Assembly (NCBI GenBank): GCA_911728435.2
Contig: OU452206.1
Coordinates: forward strand, 15,096,297-15,160,296
Origin: Apoderus coryli
Lineage: Eukaryota; Arthropoda; Insecta; Coleoptera; Attelabidae
DNA length: 64,000 bases
Reading direction: 5' to 3'
The notes beneath the pieces are model-generated. The model did no database searches. It saw only the letters and a program-made list of their open reading frames with translations, and was not told the DNA's origin. Numbering within the stretch: position 1 is the first letter of the stretch; the number at the start of each line of letters is the position of its first letter. Positions 45,101-60,100 of this stretch are shown here, piece after piece. The position numbers and the translations under genes were made by a program.

Positions 45101-48100
45101 TTCCTTTTTAATATATTGCATAGTAAGATTGATTGCGCTGAACTCTTGCAAAAGTTGTATTTTTTGGTACCAAGGCAAAATTCTAGATCTTCTAATTTAT
45201 TTTATAACGACCGACCTAGGACCAATTTGTTGATGAAGTCGCCTGTCTACACAATGTGTCAGATATATAACTTTATAAGCGATGAGAGTGATATTTTTTT
45301 TGATCACTTAAGTACTGTTTTGGGTGTTTTGAATGAACATTTGAGTTGAATGTCTTTCTTTCTGTTTCTTGGTGTTAAACTTCTGGGAGAATGACATACT
45401 TAACAAATAGGTACCTGTTGTAGTGTGTATAATCTTCAATCTATATTGGCAACACTGTTTTTCTATTGAGACCATGAAATTCAGTTTTCATTGCCGCAAT
45501 AAGCACAAATTAAGTAAAACCCTTGTATATGTAGTTTTATATATGTTAAACTACATATACAAGGGTAAAACTAATGCTGTTAATTCGAAAAAATAGTCCA
45601 TTCTTAAGTGGAGTTGCAATTAATAATGCTGTTAGTTCGGCCTCTAAATACATATACTTAATAAATTTGCTAAAATAAATTGTGAATTTAACCGAAAACA
45701 AAAACAAAGTTAAACATGCAATCTGTACCATAAATTTAAAAATTTCATATCATGAAGAAGCAATTATTCACAGCAACAATACTCTAAAGCACATTACAAC
45801 CTGAAACTTACATTCAACTTCACCTCCGGAACAGTGTAATTTCCATATTGATTAATGATACATTGAGCTTTTTCGATAAACGCTTTACGAGTCGCCGGTT
45901 GCCACCAATCTACCAAATTCCCATTTTTATCGAATTGTCTGCCTTGATCATCGAACCCATGAGTGATTTCATGCCCAATCACAAAGCCAATTGCTCCATA
46001 ATTCATGTAACGTGGTCGGTCAGCGTTGAAGAATACTCCTTGGAGGATACCAGCGGGAAATTCTGTAAAGGGAAATTTTATTTTACACCTGCTTCTATCC
46101 TAAGTTTCTGGCAGCACCAACACTTACGTATACTATTCTCAATTGATGAATAAAAGGCATTCACTACCGCTGGTCTTCCATGAGTGATCCAGTCAGTCTT
46201 GTTGACAGGTTGACGTAAACGTTTGAACGAGAATCTGGTTCCGAACAGTGTTAAGTTCAAAATTGATCTCATATATTGGTTTTCGTCGAGTTCCAACTAA
46301 ATAAAATACAGATGAGTGATTATATGTCAGATCTTTTGGCAAATACTATGGTCTAACACTTACGCCATCATAAAACTCTTCCAACTTTTTGTCATCCAAC
46401 AATTCGTCTGGATAAGCAATATGGGTTGACATAGATTTCGCCTTCTCCAATGCGTTCTTTTTTGTTTCCGGATCCATCCAATCAACGTTCTTCAAAATGC
46501 CGTAGAATTCCTCGCGAATGTCAGTTACCATTTCTTTAGCATTCTGCCTTGCTTCTTCATTAAAATATTTTCGAACATATAATGCACCAGCAGCAATTGA
46601 TAAACTAGGAACAAAATTTAACAGATTAAAACGTTACAGTTAACAGTGAGCAGTACATAAAAGTGAGATTGTTTAAATCAAATCTATTACATACCTTCCT
46701 GCTGAAATATCAATACACTCCTTCCATCTAGCCTCACGCTCTGTCCTGCCACTAACAATAGTCGTATATTCTAATTGTCTCCTTCGCAAGTCGTCAGTCA
46801 AATAAGACACTGATGAGGCAGCAGCACGCCACATGACATAGTTAGCTTGTACGCGTTTCGGTGTGCGACTCATAAGGCCTTCAAAGTCAGAAATGTATTT
46901 GGGCACACTGACAACTATGATTTCATCACTGTTGATAGCGGTGTCTGGTGCTAAAAGTGTGTTGATGTATTCCATCCACGGAATGCTGGGGAATTTTTGT
47001 TGAAGTTGGTGGACTGTCATTGGGTTGTATAGAGCGGTGGCATTTCGGCGTTGCTCGCTGGGCAGTGATATCTGAAATTTGCGTTGCCTTATTACCATTT
47101 ACAACTAGAAAATAGATGTCTCCGAAAATTTATAGACGTTATGAGCATCACAATTGCTGTTTTTATAAATACAAAACTTAGATAGTATGACCTAAAATTA
47201 GAATTATTGTAATAACTACGCATTACTTAAATATTTACAGAAAAAAACTTAGTTATTGGAGAAAAATGTCAGCAATTTGTTTACGCAAATCATTAGCATT
47301 ATCTCTAATTATTCAAATTAATTAAAATTTTTGATAAAGAAACAATTTTAATACATCATAGATACTACTATTTTTAAATGTTAAACTCAAAACAAATGTA
47401 TTTAATCGTATTGATACACTTAATTAATAATTATTAAATAATGATTGGTAATAGGTAGATACTTACATTAGCTAATTTCATTTCAAATTCTAATGATTCT
47501 TTCAATTCGTTTGCGGCTCTCTGTCTTTCAGCCCCAAACAGAACAGCTATATCCACCATGTATTCATAATATGCTTTGACCAGTTTGTCTTCCAGACCTT
47601 TGATTAAGAATTCTCTTCTGAGTCCCAAAGATCCTTGATCCAACTATAATGATATTAAAAGGAATCAGTAGGTACTTAATTTTGCAATGTATTAATTTTA
47701 TATGATTGCTTTTTCGTGTGTAATGCATAATGCAAAATCACGGTTAGCTTAAGGGGTATGTATGTTTTGTGGTTTGCATAAAACAACTTTTAAATTTATA
47801 GAAGTTTTGTATTTGGTCTAGAATCTTTGTGAAAACCAAAGACCTTAATAATGCAGGAGACCACATTGTTTACGTTTTCAGGGTTAGCAAACATCGTCCC
47901 TTCCTTTATTTATCCTAATACAAGCATTGCCAGACTTACAAATGTATTTGGAATATCTTTAAATTTTTGTCAAAACAAATAAAAAATGAGCGATGTAAAT
48001 AATTATTTGTAACTAGGATGTTAATAAAAATTTCTATTACTATACTTAGGTTATAAATTAGTTCATTTTAAGATTAAATTGTACAAAACGGGATAATTAT

Positions 48101-51100
48101 TTTATTTTAGGAATTATTCTCATAGTAAAATAAAAGCGCACTACGGCAACATCGTTTACAACTTTACGCTTCTTGTACGACAGAACACGGCGTTATGAAT
48201 GAAATTATAATTTGCGACGTTGACGTTGAGAAACACTCATGTCATTATCGCTTTTCATCGTTTTTTGAAGTATTTTCCTATTTTGCGATATTCTTGTGTG
48301 TGTTTTTTTAAACTTTAAATATTTATTGAATAACTATGGTTCGTGGTTGTGTAGTTTGTGGAAAAGTGGATAGTTTATTTCCAGATTTAACTTTTCACAG
48401 GTAAGTGTGGTTATGTTTGGAAATTTGTTTGTGTTTGGTGTTAGTTTACACAGTGGCGGGGTTTGTTTGATATGATAAATTTGTTACATTTTGAATTTTT
48501 ATTTCTATTAAATTATTAGTAACAAAAGCAAACAGATACTTTCTGAAAATAATGTTGGTTCATTTACGCCCAACAATGTAACCGCTTAGTAATTCAAAGC
48601 AGCATTAAAGAAGTAAGTGGTAAATCTACGTAGGATATTACCTCCCTAGCTGTGGAGTATAAGGCTGATTATAGCCTTTTTACATTAGGTACTTATATTG
48701 TATTTTTTAAATTAGGTTTCCTCAGGAACCGGAAAAACGAAAACTCTGGTTTTCTTTAGTTGGCATTGCTAAAGGACCACTTTTGCCAAAAAATCCATGG
48801 TTATGCTCGGATCATTTTTTCCCAGAGGATCTGGTAACGAAATCTAAGGGAGCAAGATTCGTTAGAAAGGGTGCAAATCCTCGACGGTGTGAAGGTGTTT
48901 TATTTTTGGATGATGCATCCACTAGGTAAAAAATATTTATAATTATATTTATTATATTATTATAATAATTTATATTCTTCTAGCTCTGACTCAACCACAG
49001 ATGTTAGGTCTGTGGACTCATCTGTTTTTGGAACACCTCCAATACCGAAAGAATATCCTAAGTAAGTTCTGTTATTATTATTTTTTGGATGAAATTAAAC
49101 TAGCTAAGTAGGTATGTGCATTAACCGCATTTATATCCATTTTTAGGATTGCTCAGCTATTCTTAGAAAAAACTATTATGGAGTCCACTGTTTCAACCGC
49201 TAATATGGGGTCCCTAATCAAAAGGTATCCTTTAGAAAGGCTTTTTAATATTTTGATATATTGAATTAATACATATTTTAGGTCTGAAAGTATAATTGTT
49301 AAATCTATTCCTGGCACCTCCAGAGCCAGTTTCATTAGAAGCCAACAAGGGTTCAACCAGTTCTGTGACAGAAACTGCATCAGAAGCAGGAGAATCCCAT
49401 TCTGATATAATTGAAGCCTCTGTAGCTAGTGCAAAAATTGGAAGTAAAAAGAGGTAGGTATTACACCAACATGTTTCAGAAGCGGGTGATATAAAGGGGC
49501 TGAAGCTAAATGTTGGTATATTTGGTACATTATTCAAATTTACATTTTACCGTTATGAAATTTTGATATTTGTTCATAAAAAGCTCTTTTTTTAGTATAA
49601 TTTACCAGGGGCTTGATATTTTTTAGGAAAAGGCGTTATCCTGGTGATATGGATAGTAGTGACTTTTCAACCCCTACTAAGAGAAGAAAAAATATAGGAA
49701 TTTTAAAAAATAAAATAACGTGCCAAAGGAAAAGAATACACACCTTACACGTGGACCTCTAGCGCCCATACCCCTGAAAGAATTATTCGCAATCAAATAG
49801 ACTTCATACTTATTAAAAAGCGATACAGAAACTGCATAAAGTCTGCAAAAACATAATTAATTTGTAGGTATGTTCATAGTAATTATTATGTATTATCATT
49901 GTGTATAATTTAATATATGTAGCTAAAAATAAACTATTGAGAATAATGTGCCTTTTTTTATTTCCTGGCTTCCTATTTGTAATGCATAAAATGATTTTAA
50001 AATTAGATTATCTTCAAATTATACATAAATATATTATAATTTAAGTATCGTTTTTTCGATATACGAAATGAAGGTTTTTATATATCAAGAAATACCTACT
50101 ACAAAGAAAGATTAACAGACTTTGTTAGCGAATACCTTATACATACTAATATTTAAATTATTTTACTGAAAAACTCATTCCAATTAAATATCGACTAAAT
50201 TTCAGTTTCAAAATAAGTTGAATAGCGGTTAAATTCTCGGCACGTTGGCTTTTTAATGTATGCTATTAATTATATATTATGTATTGTATACCTAGTTCAA
50301 AAACAGTCAGCGATGAGTACGCCACTGGCTGCAGAACGCATACCGCAGATTACAACGTTGCCAATGAGCAACTTGAAGGCGACAAGGATAAGTCTTTCTC
50401 TCTCTTACACATTACTTGTTTACAAGTAATGTTGGCTCGTGTTTGAAAGCACCTTATCAATGAAATATTTTGTCTCCTGTGTTAGTAAGGTCTTTGGTGA
50501 AAACTATGCGATTGAACATTTAAAAACAAAATACATCTGACATTTGACATCATTAAGTGACAAATAGGCAAACATTGAATATGACTGCGTTCGTTTTACA
50601 ATAGGGTTATTCTTTCGTAGTGATTGATCTGAACAAGTGAATGTGATTATACTGAACTGAATATTTGGCGAAACCGAAAGATTATCTTTTTTGTGATTGT
50701 CTTTCACTTAATTTCGAAAACTTGTGTAAACAACCAAATCTGCTCTGAAAACTGGAAAATTATTTCTTCCATTATATTATTATCCATGTTTTTAACTTTT
50801 ACAATTTATTGGTTTGATTTGAAATCATATTCCAATTATTATCTCTCAATATTCAATACTTTTAGAGGTTAACTGTTAACTGAACGAACTAACCGGTACC
50901 TAGAAGTTGATCACTAAGCGGCAAGGGGGGTAGGAATTTTAATCAGTTTGGTAGAAGTGACCGATGTCGAAAGAATACGCACAATCGTGAATGAACTGAC
51001 AATTTTCAGATTGTTCACTTAGTTCAGTACGAAAGAATAACCCTTATATTGTCACCCATTTAACATCAAGATTCTTTATGGCGAACTTAGATGATATTAT

Positions 51101-54100
51101 AGTACTACCTGGGGCACAACCAAAGATGGACTGTATGGTACCTACTACTATATAGTCTAAGATAGCCAATGCCAATTTCAATCGTTTGACGATCCTTTTA
51201 TGAAAAAAAAAAAATGCAAGTGAGGTAAGTCAATGACTTCTAAATTATATACTTTAGATGTTGTTGGATGAAACTAGGTGGCCATGCCAAATCAGCCTAG
51301 GTAATCTGAGTGTGGACAAAGCAGGTATATCTATATGACCTCTGGAATAAAGGGTAACGTCTAAGCACAGCTAACTAAAGTAAGCTGTGGTCTAAGGCTG
51401 GCGTTACATGTATACGACGTCCGATGTAACGAAATTGTTGCTACTGGCTTATGGAAATCTGAATATTCTGACCAATGAATAAAGCTTCTTTATTTATTCT
51501 CTAATAGGAACAATTTCATACCATCTTTTCATCCGACGTTCGATGCATGTAACGCCAGCCTAAAGGTCAATTTACAAGCATCATCTGTTCTACGACGATC
51601 CGACAGAGCTCCTATTGGTCGAAATATTTTGGCGCCAATTTTTATCCGAATATGTTTTAATTCGTCTGAAGTCGGAAGAATTTAAAAATATTTTAACTTT
51701 TTCTATTATCGTACGTTTTTAACCTTACTTTTTTAAAAATTAATACGAAAATGAATCAAAAGATAAAAAAACAAAACAATGTATTGCTCGGCAGACAATT
51801 GAAAATGCTTTTGGTATTTTGGCATCAAGGTGGAGAATTTATAGGAAGCAAATTATAGGTGGTCGTGATTTAACTGTAACATAAATAGTTACTTAACACG
51901 ATTATAGTATGTTTACATAACTACTTGATGCCTACAGAGCTTACGGATGAACCTGTCAGAAGGTATTGCTGCTATATATACTTTGGACAGGGCGGATTAA
52001 AATTGTGATATTATTGAAGGCGAGTGGAGAACGAGGGAAAATATGAACCTTACTCCTATAAAGAGAACAACAACAAATGTACAATATGGTAAACATTCCC
52101 AATGAAATAAAAGTTGATCCACCCACAAAAATGTTTTCGTATTATCGTATCGTCAGATAAACGGATGCATGTAAACTTAGCTTTAGTCTAATGTCACTCT
52201 ATTTGTCAACTGCTAATGTCAATTGATTCAATTACCTCTAGCATTGTCTTTATAAACAACAATGCCTCTAGTTAAAAAATTAAAAGTTATTTAAAATTAA
52301 TATATTTTTATTTATTTTAATATTTTTACTATAAAATAAAGAGCCTCAATGATTTTGCAAGTAACTAAAAGACTCATCCATTAACGTAAGTAACTCTAGT
52401 ATGAGTAATCATAGCAATCCGAAATAGTTCCACCTTGTACCTACTTATTGTTCAAAATCATTAGCGGTAATAAAATTTTGACTTGCATATTAATTATATC
52501 CGCTTTTCATTACATTGAACGTATAATTTTACGGTTCGTGTAAATCCACTAATAATAATTTATACAGCTTACCAATATTATCATTCAGATGAAGGTAGGT
52601 ATGACGACAAATTATATTAGGTACCTATAGTAGAAAATGTTCAATAATTATAAAGCATTGATTTTTATGTTATCAATAATTTGTTATTAGTTAGGTAATA
52701 TCAATCAGTGCAGTGTGTAATTTAATTGTTTAATTGGTATGTTTAAATAGATATTTTACTTCCTCTTTAATTATTTTTAGATAATAAAACTGGACTATGT
52801 ACCTACTATAATGATCTGTAGTCATTTATACGTATCTCATGCAGGTGTATTTGCTATAAACTGTCCAATTCTCTATGATAAAGATCTTTACTTACATCGA
52901 TGATTCTTTTTGTTGAATTCTTGACATCAACTCCTACTGAAAAGTCCATAAAATAGTCTACGCTGTATCCAACTTTTCTGAATTTGTAAACTGATTTCCG
53001 CCAATCAAATTCGCCTTCATTCCATTTATCACCGTCTAACGCTGGCCAACCACCAAGTTCTTTCAGAATTGTATGAATTGTTGACAGTCCTATAAAATCA
53101 TAATTATTATCATCCGCTTTTGATCAGCAGACGGACCTTTAGGTCTGTTGTTTGTATAAAAATTATTATTTGTATATTTCTTCGATTTACCTTCAGCCTC
53201 TATCAAAGTCTTGTTCATACAAGCCCGATACAACTTCTTCGTTAATTGGAACGGTTTGGGTTCAGATGGTTTGATTGATTCCTCAATCATTGATCTCAAC
53301 TGTTCCTGCAAATTGTCACCAATAATACTGAACGATGTGATCGCTGATTTATCGTCAGGAATGTTGGTTTTCTTCAAGAAGTTACCGCATGTAAATTTGT
53401 AGAAGTCATCACAAGGATCTATGCTTGGATCCATGTATTCTAAAACTTTAGAAGCGGTATGAATGCAGCCTGGTGTTAGACAGATCTTCTGTTCCACGTT
53501 ATTATCATCTGGTGCATTGATTATGAATGTGTTGCCTTGAAGAGCCTCAGCAGTGTATAATGGCACTGAAAAATAAATAAAGAAACAAATTAGTAAATGT
53601 TTTGTGTACTTATTTTTTGTCAATTTGTTATAGGTGTACCGACATGGATTTTGGTTGACGCAAGGTTACAGGATACACACTGATATATTGTTATAGCATA
53701 TTATCAACGGTTGTTTAGTTTGGTTTAGTCAAATTTGCAAATTAATTGTATAAAAAACGCACAACTCTTTTTTACTAAAACGGTCTAAACGAAGTAGGTA
53801 CCTACTATTAAAAAGAGAATTTTGAAAAGCTAATAAGCTTCAAGATATTTACAGCAGATATCAATAGACATCTCCACGCATGCATGCTGCATGAAAAACA
53901 GACTATTGCTGGTCACACGAAGGTTCCGAAAAAAAGCTCTGATAGAGATTCATGAGTTTACGAAAGTAACTTCAAGACAAAATTTTCACATGAGTTTTCC
54001 TACGATTGTATTTCAGGCAGAAGTTGTAAGTGTGCACTAATATCCATAAGATCTACATAAACAACAGTGTGGAATTGTCTTATTTGGGAAAAGGTCCAAC

Positions 54101-57100
54101 CTGACTTTGGCTACATTGTTCAGAGAGGATGAAAGAGGATTGACAGAGAATTCATTAGACCAGAACCTGCAATTGACATAGCATTGAACACCACTTAAAA
54201 TAAGGACCTTCGATATCAAGAGCCATTGGACATCTGCGATGTCTAACAGGATTATACACGGATTATTATCGTTGTCCCTTGCCTAGATGAGGATGAAACC
54301 CCGGAACATGTTCTATGTTTCCATCCAGTTATAGCTAGAATTAGAGGTGCAAAGTTTGGTGGAGTAAATTTTGAAGATTTTGAATACTATAAGATACGTT
54401 GCTTGTGAAAATAAATAAGGTGAACCTGATACAAACAAATAATCGGTGGAAAATTACCAGACCATTTGTTGGATTTCCGACTGGTCCAACGGTCCATGCC
54501 AAAGAAGATATTCGTTGCCGTTTTATGTACGGTGATTGAATATTTTAAAAACAATGAATTTAGATAATAAATAAAGCTTTAATGTCCAACAGTTTACACT
54601 ATTTACAGAGCAGTAAGAATACAAATTAAAAAAAAAAAAAAAAGAGAAGAACCAAGGCATTTCCCGTGATCATGGATAACTATGAGAGACAAGAGGAGCC
54701 AAATTAGATTCTTGTGGTACTCCGGATGACGCGACATATTGATTCGAGTCAAAACCATTAAACGATACATATTTATTTACGGGCAAACGCCCATTTTATA
54801 CAAAATTACAATACATATAAATAGTTCTACAATAAAACACTTCAAAAGAATTAGACAATCGAAAAATGTCAAATAAAAATCGATCACAAATAAAATGGAC
54901 AATAATAATCAACACGATCAATACTTCACTATTATAAGGCAATATGGTACAACACAACGTATCAATTATCAAAGAGGTGCCCCACTGAACCCAAAAAGGT
55001 ATTTCTTGGGACAAAAAAAATCCAGTGTCTCTTCACTGTCATTGGCGAGACGCATTGAGCGCGCAAAAATGAATTGCAACCATAATTTGTTCTGGAATGT
55101 GTCTGGTGAAACATACTCATCGTACGCGTTGCACGATATGGAACATGAACTCCAATCTTGCCCAAAAGATCGGGACAATTCAACCTTCCATTTATGGACA
55201 CTACGTTGTAGCCCTACTATTTGACCTGTCGAAAGCATTCGACACGGTCGATAAGTCATTTGTCGCGGACAAGCTTGATAGTCTGGGTGTGCGTGGACCC
55301 CTAAATGAATGGATGATGTCCTATCTCAGTGGCCGAAGATTCGCGGTCCGTGTCGGTGATGCTCTTTCCGAAGATATGGTACTTAATATGGGTACGCCAC
55401 AGGGAAGTGTCTTGGGACCTCTCTTGTTTTTATTGTATGTAAATGACCTGCCCACACATATAAGCTTTGGAAAAATATTTTTGTACGCTGACGATACAAC
55501 CATTGTGGTTGCGGATACCGACCCGGATGCGCTTCTGCGGAAGATAAAAACTGCACTGGATGAATTTCATATCTGGTGTAAAAATAATAGATTAATCATA
55601 AATTTTGATAAGACTGTTGCCATTCAGTTTGACTGTTTTCAAAGACGTCTGCCATTTACTATTAATTTTTGTGGACAGATTCTTCCATGGTCTGACGCAA
55701 CTAAATTACTGGGAGTCTTTGTTGATCACGATCTCACGTGGGCTGAGCAGATAGACAGTGTTTGTGCCAAGGTAAACAGGCAATGCTTTGTACTTTATTC
55801 CCTGAAATCCACGTTTAATCGACAGGCGCTTCTTTGTATATATTATGCATTGATATATGCTACTCTCTCCTACAACATTATTTCATGGGGTCGCGGGCGT
55901 TCAGCGGATCTACACCGTTTGTTTCTATCGCAGAAGCGAGCTGTTCGTCTCATTTTTAATCTCTCAAGTCGTGAAACTTGTCGACATATATTTATAGGGG
56001 AAAAAATGTTGACCTTGTATCTATTTGTATAAACTGTTACAATTTGTATATAAATCTATTAACGCTATACAGACGAATGGCTCGCATCATACCTATTTAA
56101 CAAGGGGTAGAAACAGATTATATCCTCCGCGACCAAAAAGGGAATTTTTTAAAAGATCGCCACTATACTCTGGGATTGTTTATTTTAATGCCTTGCCGGA
56201 ATACGTCAAAAATTGTACAAACATTAATGTTTTCAAAAAGAAATTGAAAGTATTGCTTATGGATAATGCATTCTATAGCTGTGATGAATTTCTCAATTAC
56301 TGTGAACGGACTGATTTTTAGCTATAGGTATTTTATTTTTTTTTTGTATATTTGTTATTTGTATTTATTATTATATTATGTTAATTTTTGTCCATTTATA
56401 CACCACCTTTCGTTTGTTTACTGTTTTTATTAGTATGTAAATTTTATGTATGCATTGTGTGTATAATTTGACTTGCCTATGTACAAAATTATGTATTTAA
56501 AAAAGGCCAATAAAAATTATTATTATTATTATTATATTATTATTATTATAAGGTCATACAATAAAATCAAATCATGTCTCTGTCGTCGATCACCCAGCGT
56601 GTCAATGCCAAGGTAGGACTCTAAGTCGGCATATAATTCAAAACGATTCTCAAAAATAAAGTCTATGTGCAGTTTGTAGGCTAGGTATCTAAGAAATTTG
56701 TGCTGTACCTGCTCAATTTTTACTAGATGCACAGTATAATGTGGAGACCAGATAGCCGACGCATACTCAAGGCACGGTCTGACCAAACTTGTGTAAAGAA
56801 GCCTCAGAGAATCGATATGTGTGAACTCCCGTGAGCAACGTTTAATGAAGCCAAGAACCTTCAGAGACCTTGAGACCACTGAAGTTATATGTGGAACAAA
56901 GGTCAAACCACTATCAAGCATGACTCCAAGATCCTTAACTGTAGTAACCAATTTAAGGGAAGTTTGGTTCAGTGAGTAATCGAAAAGAGTGGTCCGTCTT
57001 GATCTCGAAAAGGACATAAAACAACACTTATCAACATTCAGATGCATATCATTCCCAACACATCACTCGTGAAGAGCCCCGAGGTCAGACTGCAATCTCT

Positions 57101-60100
57101 CGCAATCTTCAGTTTTGTTGACTATCGTAAATAGTTTGAGGTTATCAGCGAACAAGAGAAAATCGCTCGAAGTAAAACATCTGGCGATGATGATGATATT
57201 GATGTCTATCAAAAAGATAAGATGCGAAAACCAAAGCTAGTGAGATTTGAAGCAAAACATCATTATTAATTCGGCCAAAGGCATTAGTGAAGTCTGTATA
57301 GATTGCATTCACTTGACCAGGACCTTGAGATGTGGACTCTTCGCAGGCTACTCAAGATCTCATACATAGAACACATTTCAAACGAAGAAGTGCTGCGAAG
57401 AGCAGGGGTCGAAAGACAACTCTTGGACACAGTAAAGTCCCGAAAAGTGTCTTATCTGGGGCACATCCTAAGAGGACCGCGCTACGCCATTCCGAAGCTC
57501 ATCCTTCAGGGCAAAATGGAGGGCCGAAGAGGACCAGGCCGAAAACAGCACTCATGGCTCCGGAACATCAGGGATTGGTGCGACATACCGGATGCGGCAA
57601 CCATCTTTCGTCGAGCGGAAGACGGCACCCTTGTGATTGATTGAGGAGAATGTAAAGATGATCCCCAACGTGCAAGTCTGCATATGGGACCAGAAGAAGA
57701 AGAAGACCAGGACCTTAGAAACATACTGGGAAAAAAGGACCAAGTTGGTAGTCGTAGATCGGTGAGGAATGAAATTATAATAGAAAATCACCTCAAATAT
57801 CTTCGAAAAATTTGAAATAAGATCGATTTGCACACTCGTATGATGAAGGTCGTCCGATTATTGACGACCGCAATGGACGGCCAACCTTAATGAGCTTAAC
57901 TTTTTAATAAAAGCTGCTGTCTGAGGAATGACCTCGTCTATTCTGTGTGGGAATTTGGTTGTTTTTGATGTAGACTTAAAGAAAGTCGCTGCTAATAAAG
58001 CTAGAGAGAAAATGGTAATTCGTTCGGTTCATTTTGTTCATTATACCAACATATTATTATTAACATTATTACGTTGCTATCAATAAAAAACAATACCAAA
58101 ATATGTTCCAGATACTCATGATTGCAACAGCATATTATTTATTAATTATAGTACATAAGACCATAAAAGAAAATAATATGTTTTCATTGAACCATATAGT
58201 ACAAAGTAAACATTTCTTGTGGATTTTTTTATAATTAATAACAAACCGCGCAAGTAAAAATATTTAATAATATTAGATAATTCAGTCCTTAGCCTGTTTG
58301 CAAAATTCAGTCAACATAATTACTGTTTGTTACGGAAGGTTAGGCATGGTCTTGTACTTCTTTCTTTTTTTGCTGCATTATTATTATTGTTATATCATAC
58401 CTACTAGTATGTTGATTTCAAACACTTGCAGGTTGATTTACGCTTTAATGAACCAGTAAAGTGTAACATACAAATATTTCTACAGTGCAGGATAGCAGTT
58501 GCGATATTTAGTGATAAATCCAATATCTTAATACATGAATTAAAACAAATACTTGGATGGTAACTATTATCAAATATGGATGAAATAATATAATGAAATT
58601 TTAATTAAATGGAGTAGCAGAAATTATTTCCAATCTTATAACATTGGAGTTCGGCTTACAAGCAAAAATAGAAAATAGTAATGAAGATAATAATACGAAA
58701 AAATATCATATTTTCCCTAATATAATGAAAGTCTAAAAGTCTAAATACCCATACCAACGAAAGGAAACTCTTACACTATAGTGATCAAGAGAAAAGAAAC
58801 AAAAAACAAAATAAAAGTTGCCAGTTATTAATTGATAAATGATAGACATTTATAACAATATCTATAATCTAGCATAGTAAATGCAAAAAAAAATAAAATA
58901 TAGGTAAAGAAACAATTAATAAAACATGAAACAAAGTAACAATATAGGGACGATGTTGACAAAAAAAGAAAAAAACACAAATTACGAACAATCACTCATT
59001 TAAAACGCAGTTTCAGACACCCAAGAAGAAAATTAGCTGGAGAATTTGTAGAAATGAATATTACTTAACCTAATTTGGGCTAAAATCCTAATGTAATGAA
59101 TTGAGGAATTAAAGTTTAAATAAATTTGAGCAATGTGAGAAATCGTGAAACAGGAATAAAGAGACAGATCCTTATTACTAAAACATTGGTTCTGGTATTG
59201 CCTAATAATGCCATCTTTAGCTGAGCTTATTGAATGGTAAGACAAATTTTGCCCAAATCTTTGTAAGTCCCCATTAAGTAAGCAATGTTTCATTTGTATA
59301 AGCCAATTATATCTGATATCAGCCTCTCTATTTTGCATAAGGTGAAAACATCTTAAAAAACAAATCCTGGGGTACCTGGCGCCATCCATCTGCAGAATCT
59401 TCAGCAGCCAGCTTAAAACAAGTTTTAGAACAGTACAAGAAGAGTTTCTCACGAATATTTAAGTAAACATTTCCCGTTAGCATTTCACGAAATCCGGAAA
59501 TTTCCTACGAGTTGGCAAATTATGGTGTGTTCCAACATGATATATTTTGTACCTATCGTTTTGGAGACAGTAAGTGGAACTGGAAGAAATTAAGTTTGTT
59601 TATCATTTATATAACAGCCGATTACAAAAAAAAAAAACAATTGTGTGATGTGATGAAACAAATATATAAAAATTTGTAGTACAAAAAAAAAATAAGTTAG
59701 GATATAGAGTAGGGATAACAGGTTCACTATTTTTTTAATCTCTTAAACAGTTGTAGTTTTGAAGAGGTCAATCCAGGAAAAAAATATGGAAGTTTTTTCT
59801 CATTTGTTTGTTATGTTTTTTGGGCTGCTGAATTCGATTTTGAACTTGGCCAGCTCGAAAAATCTGCAAAAATGCCCATTGCATTTTTCTGCATATAGCT
59901 CGAAAAATATACTGGTTTGAAAAGAATAATTTCAATATACAAAAATGAACTAAACTAATTTCTCTACAAATTAGGTTCGTAAGGTTTTTTTATTCGGTAA
60001 ACGGTTTCGCCGGTAAAGCATCTGCAGAATTTTAATAAAATAGTTGAAAAAAAAACTACTTTTTTGTATTATTCAAAAATTTTACGACGTTTGGAAACTG

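Noticed and set aside
46800..46830. CTGATGAGG match to a hammerhead core
   Set aside because: It lies inside the neprilysin coding exon and no GAAA or stems are placed correctly.
53566..53623. Alternative start Met with a signal-peptide-like sequence (MTKNKYTKHLLICFFIYF) before neprilysin exon 53191-53565
   Set aside because: The acceptor at 53566 joins perfectly in phase to the membrane-anchor exon at 61868. A secreted isoform from this Met is not excluded, but nothing else supports it.
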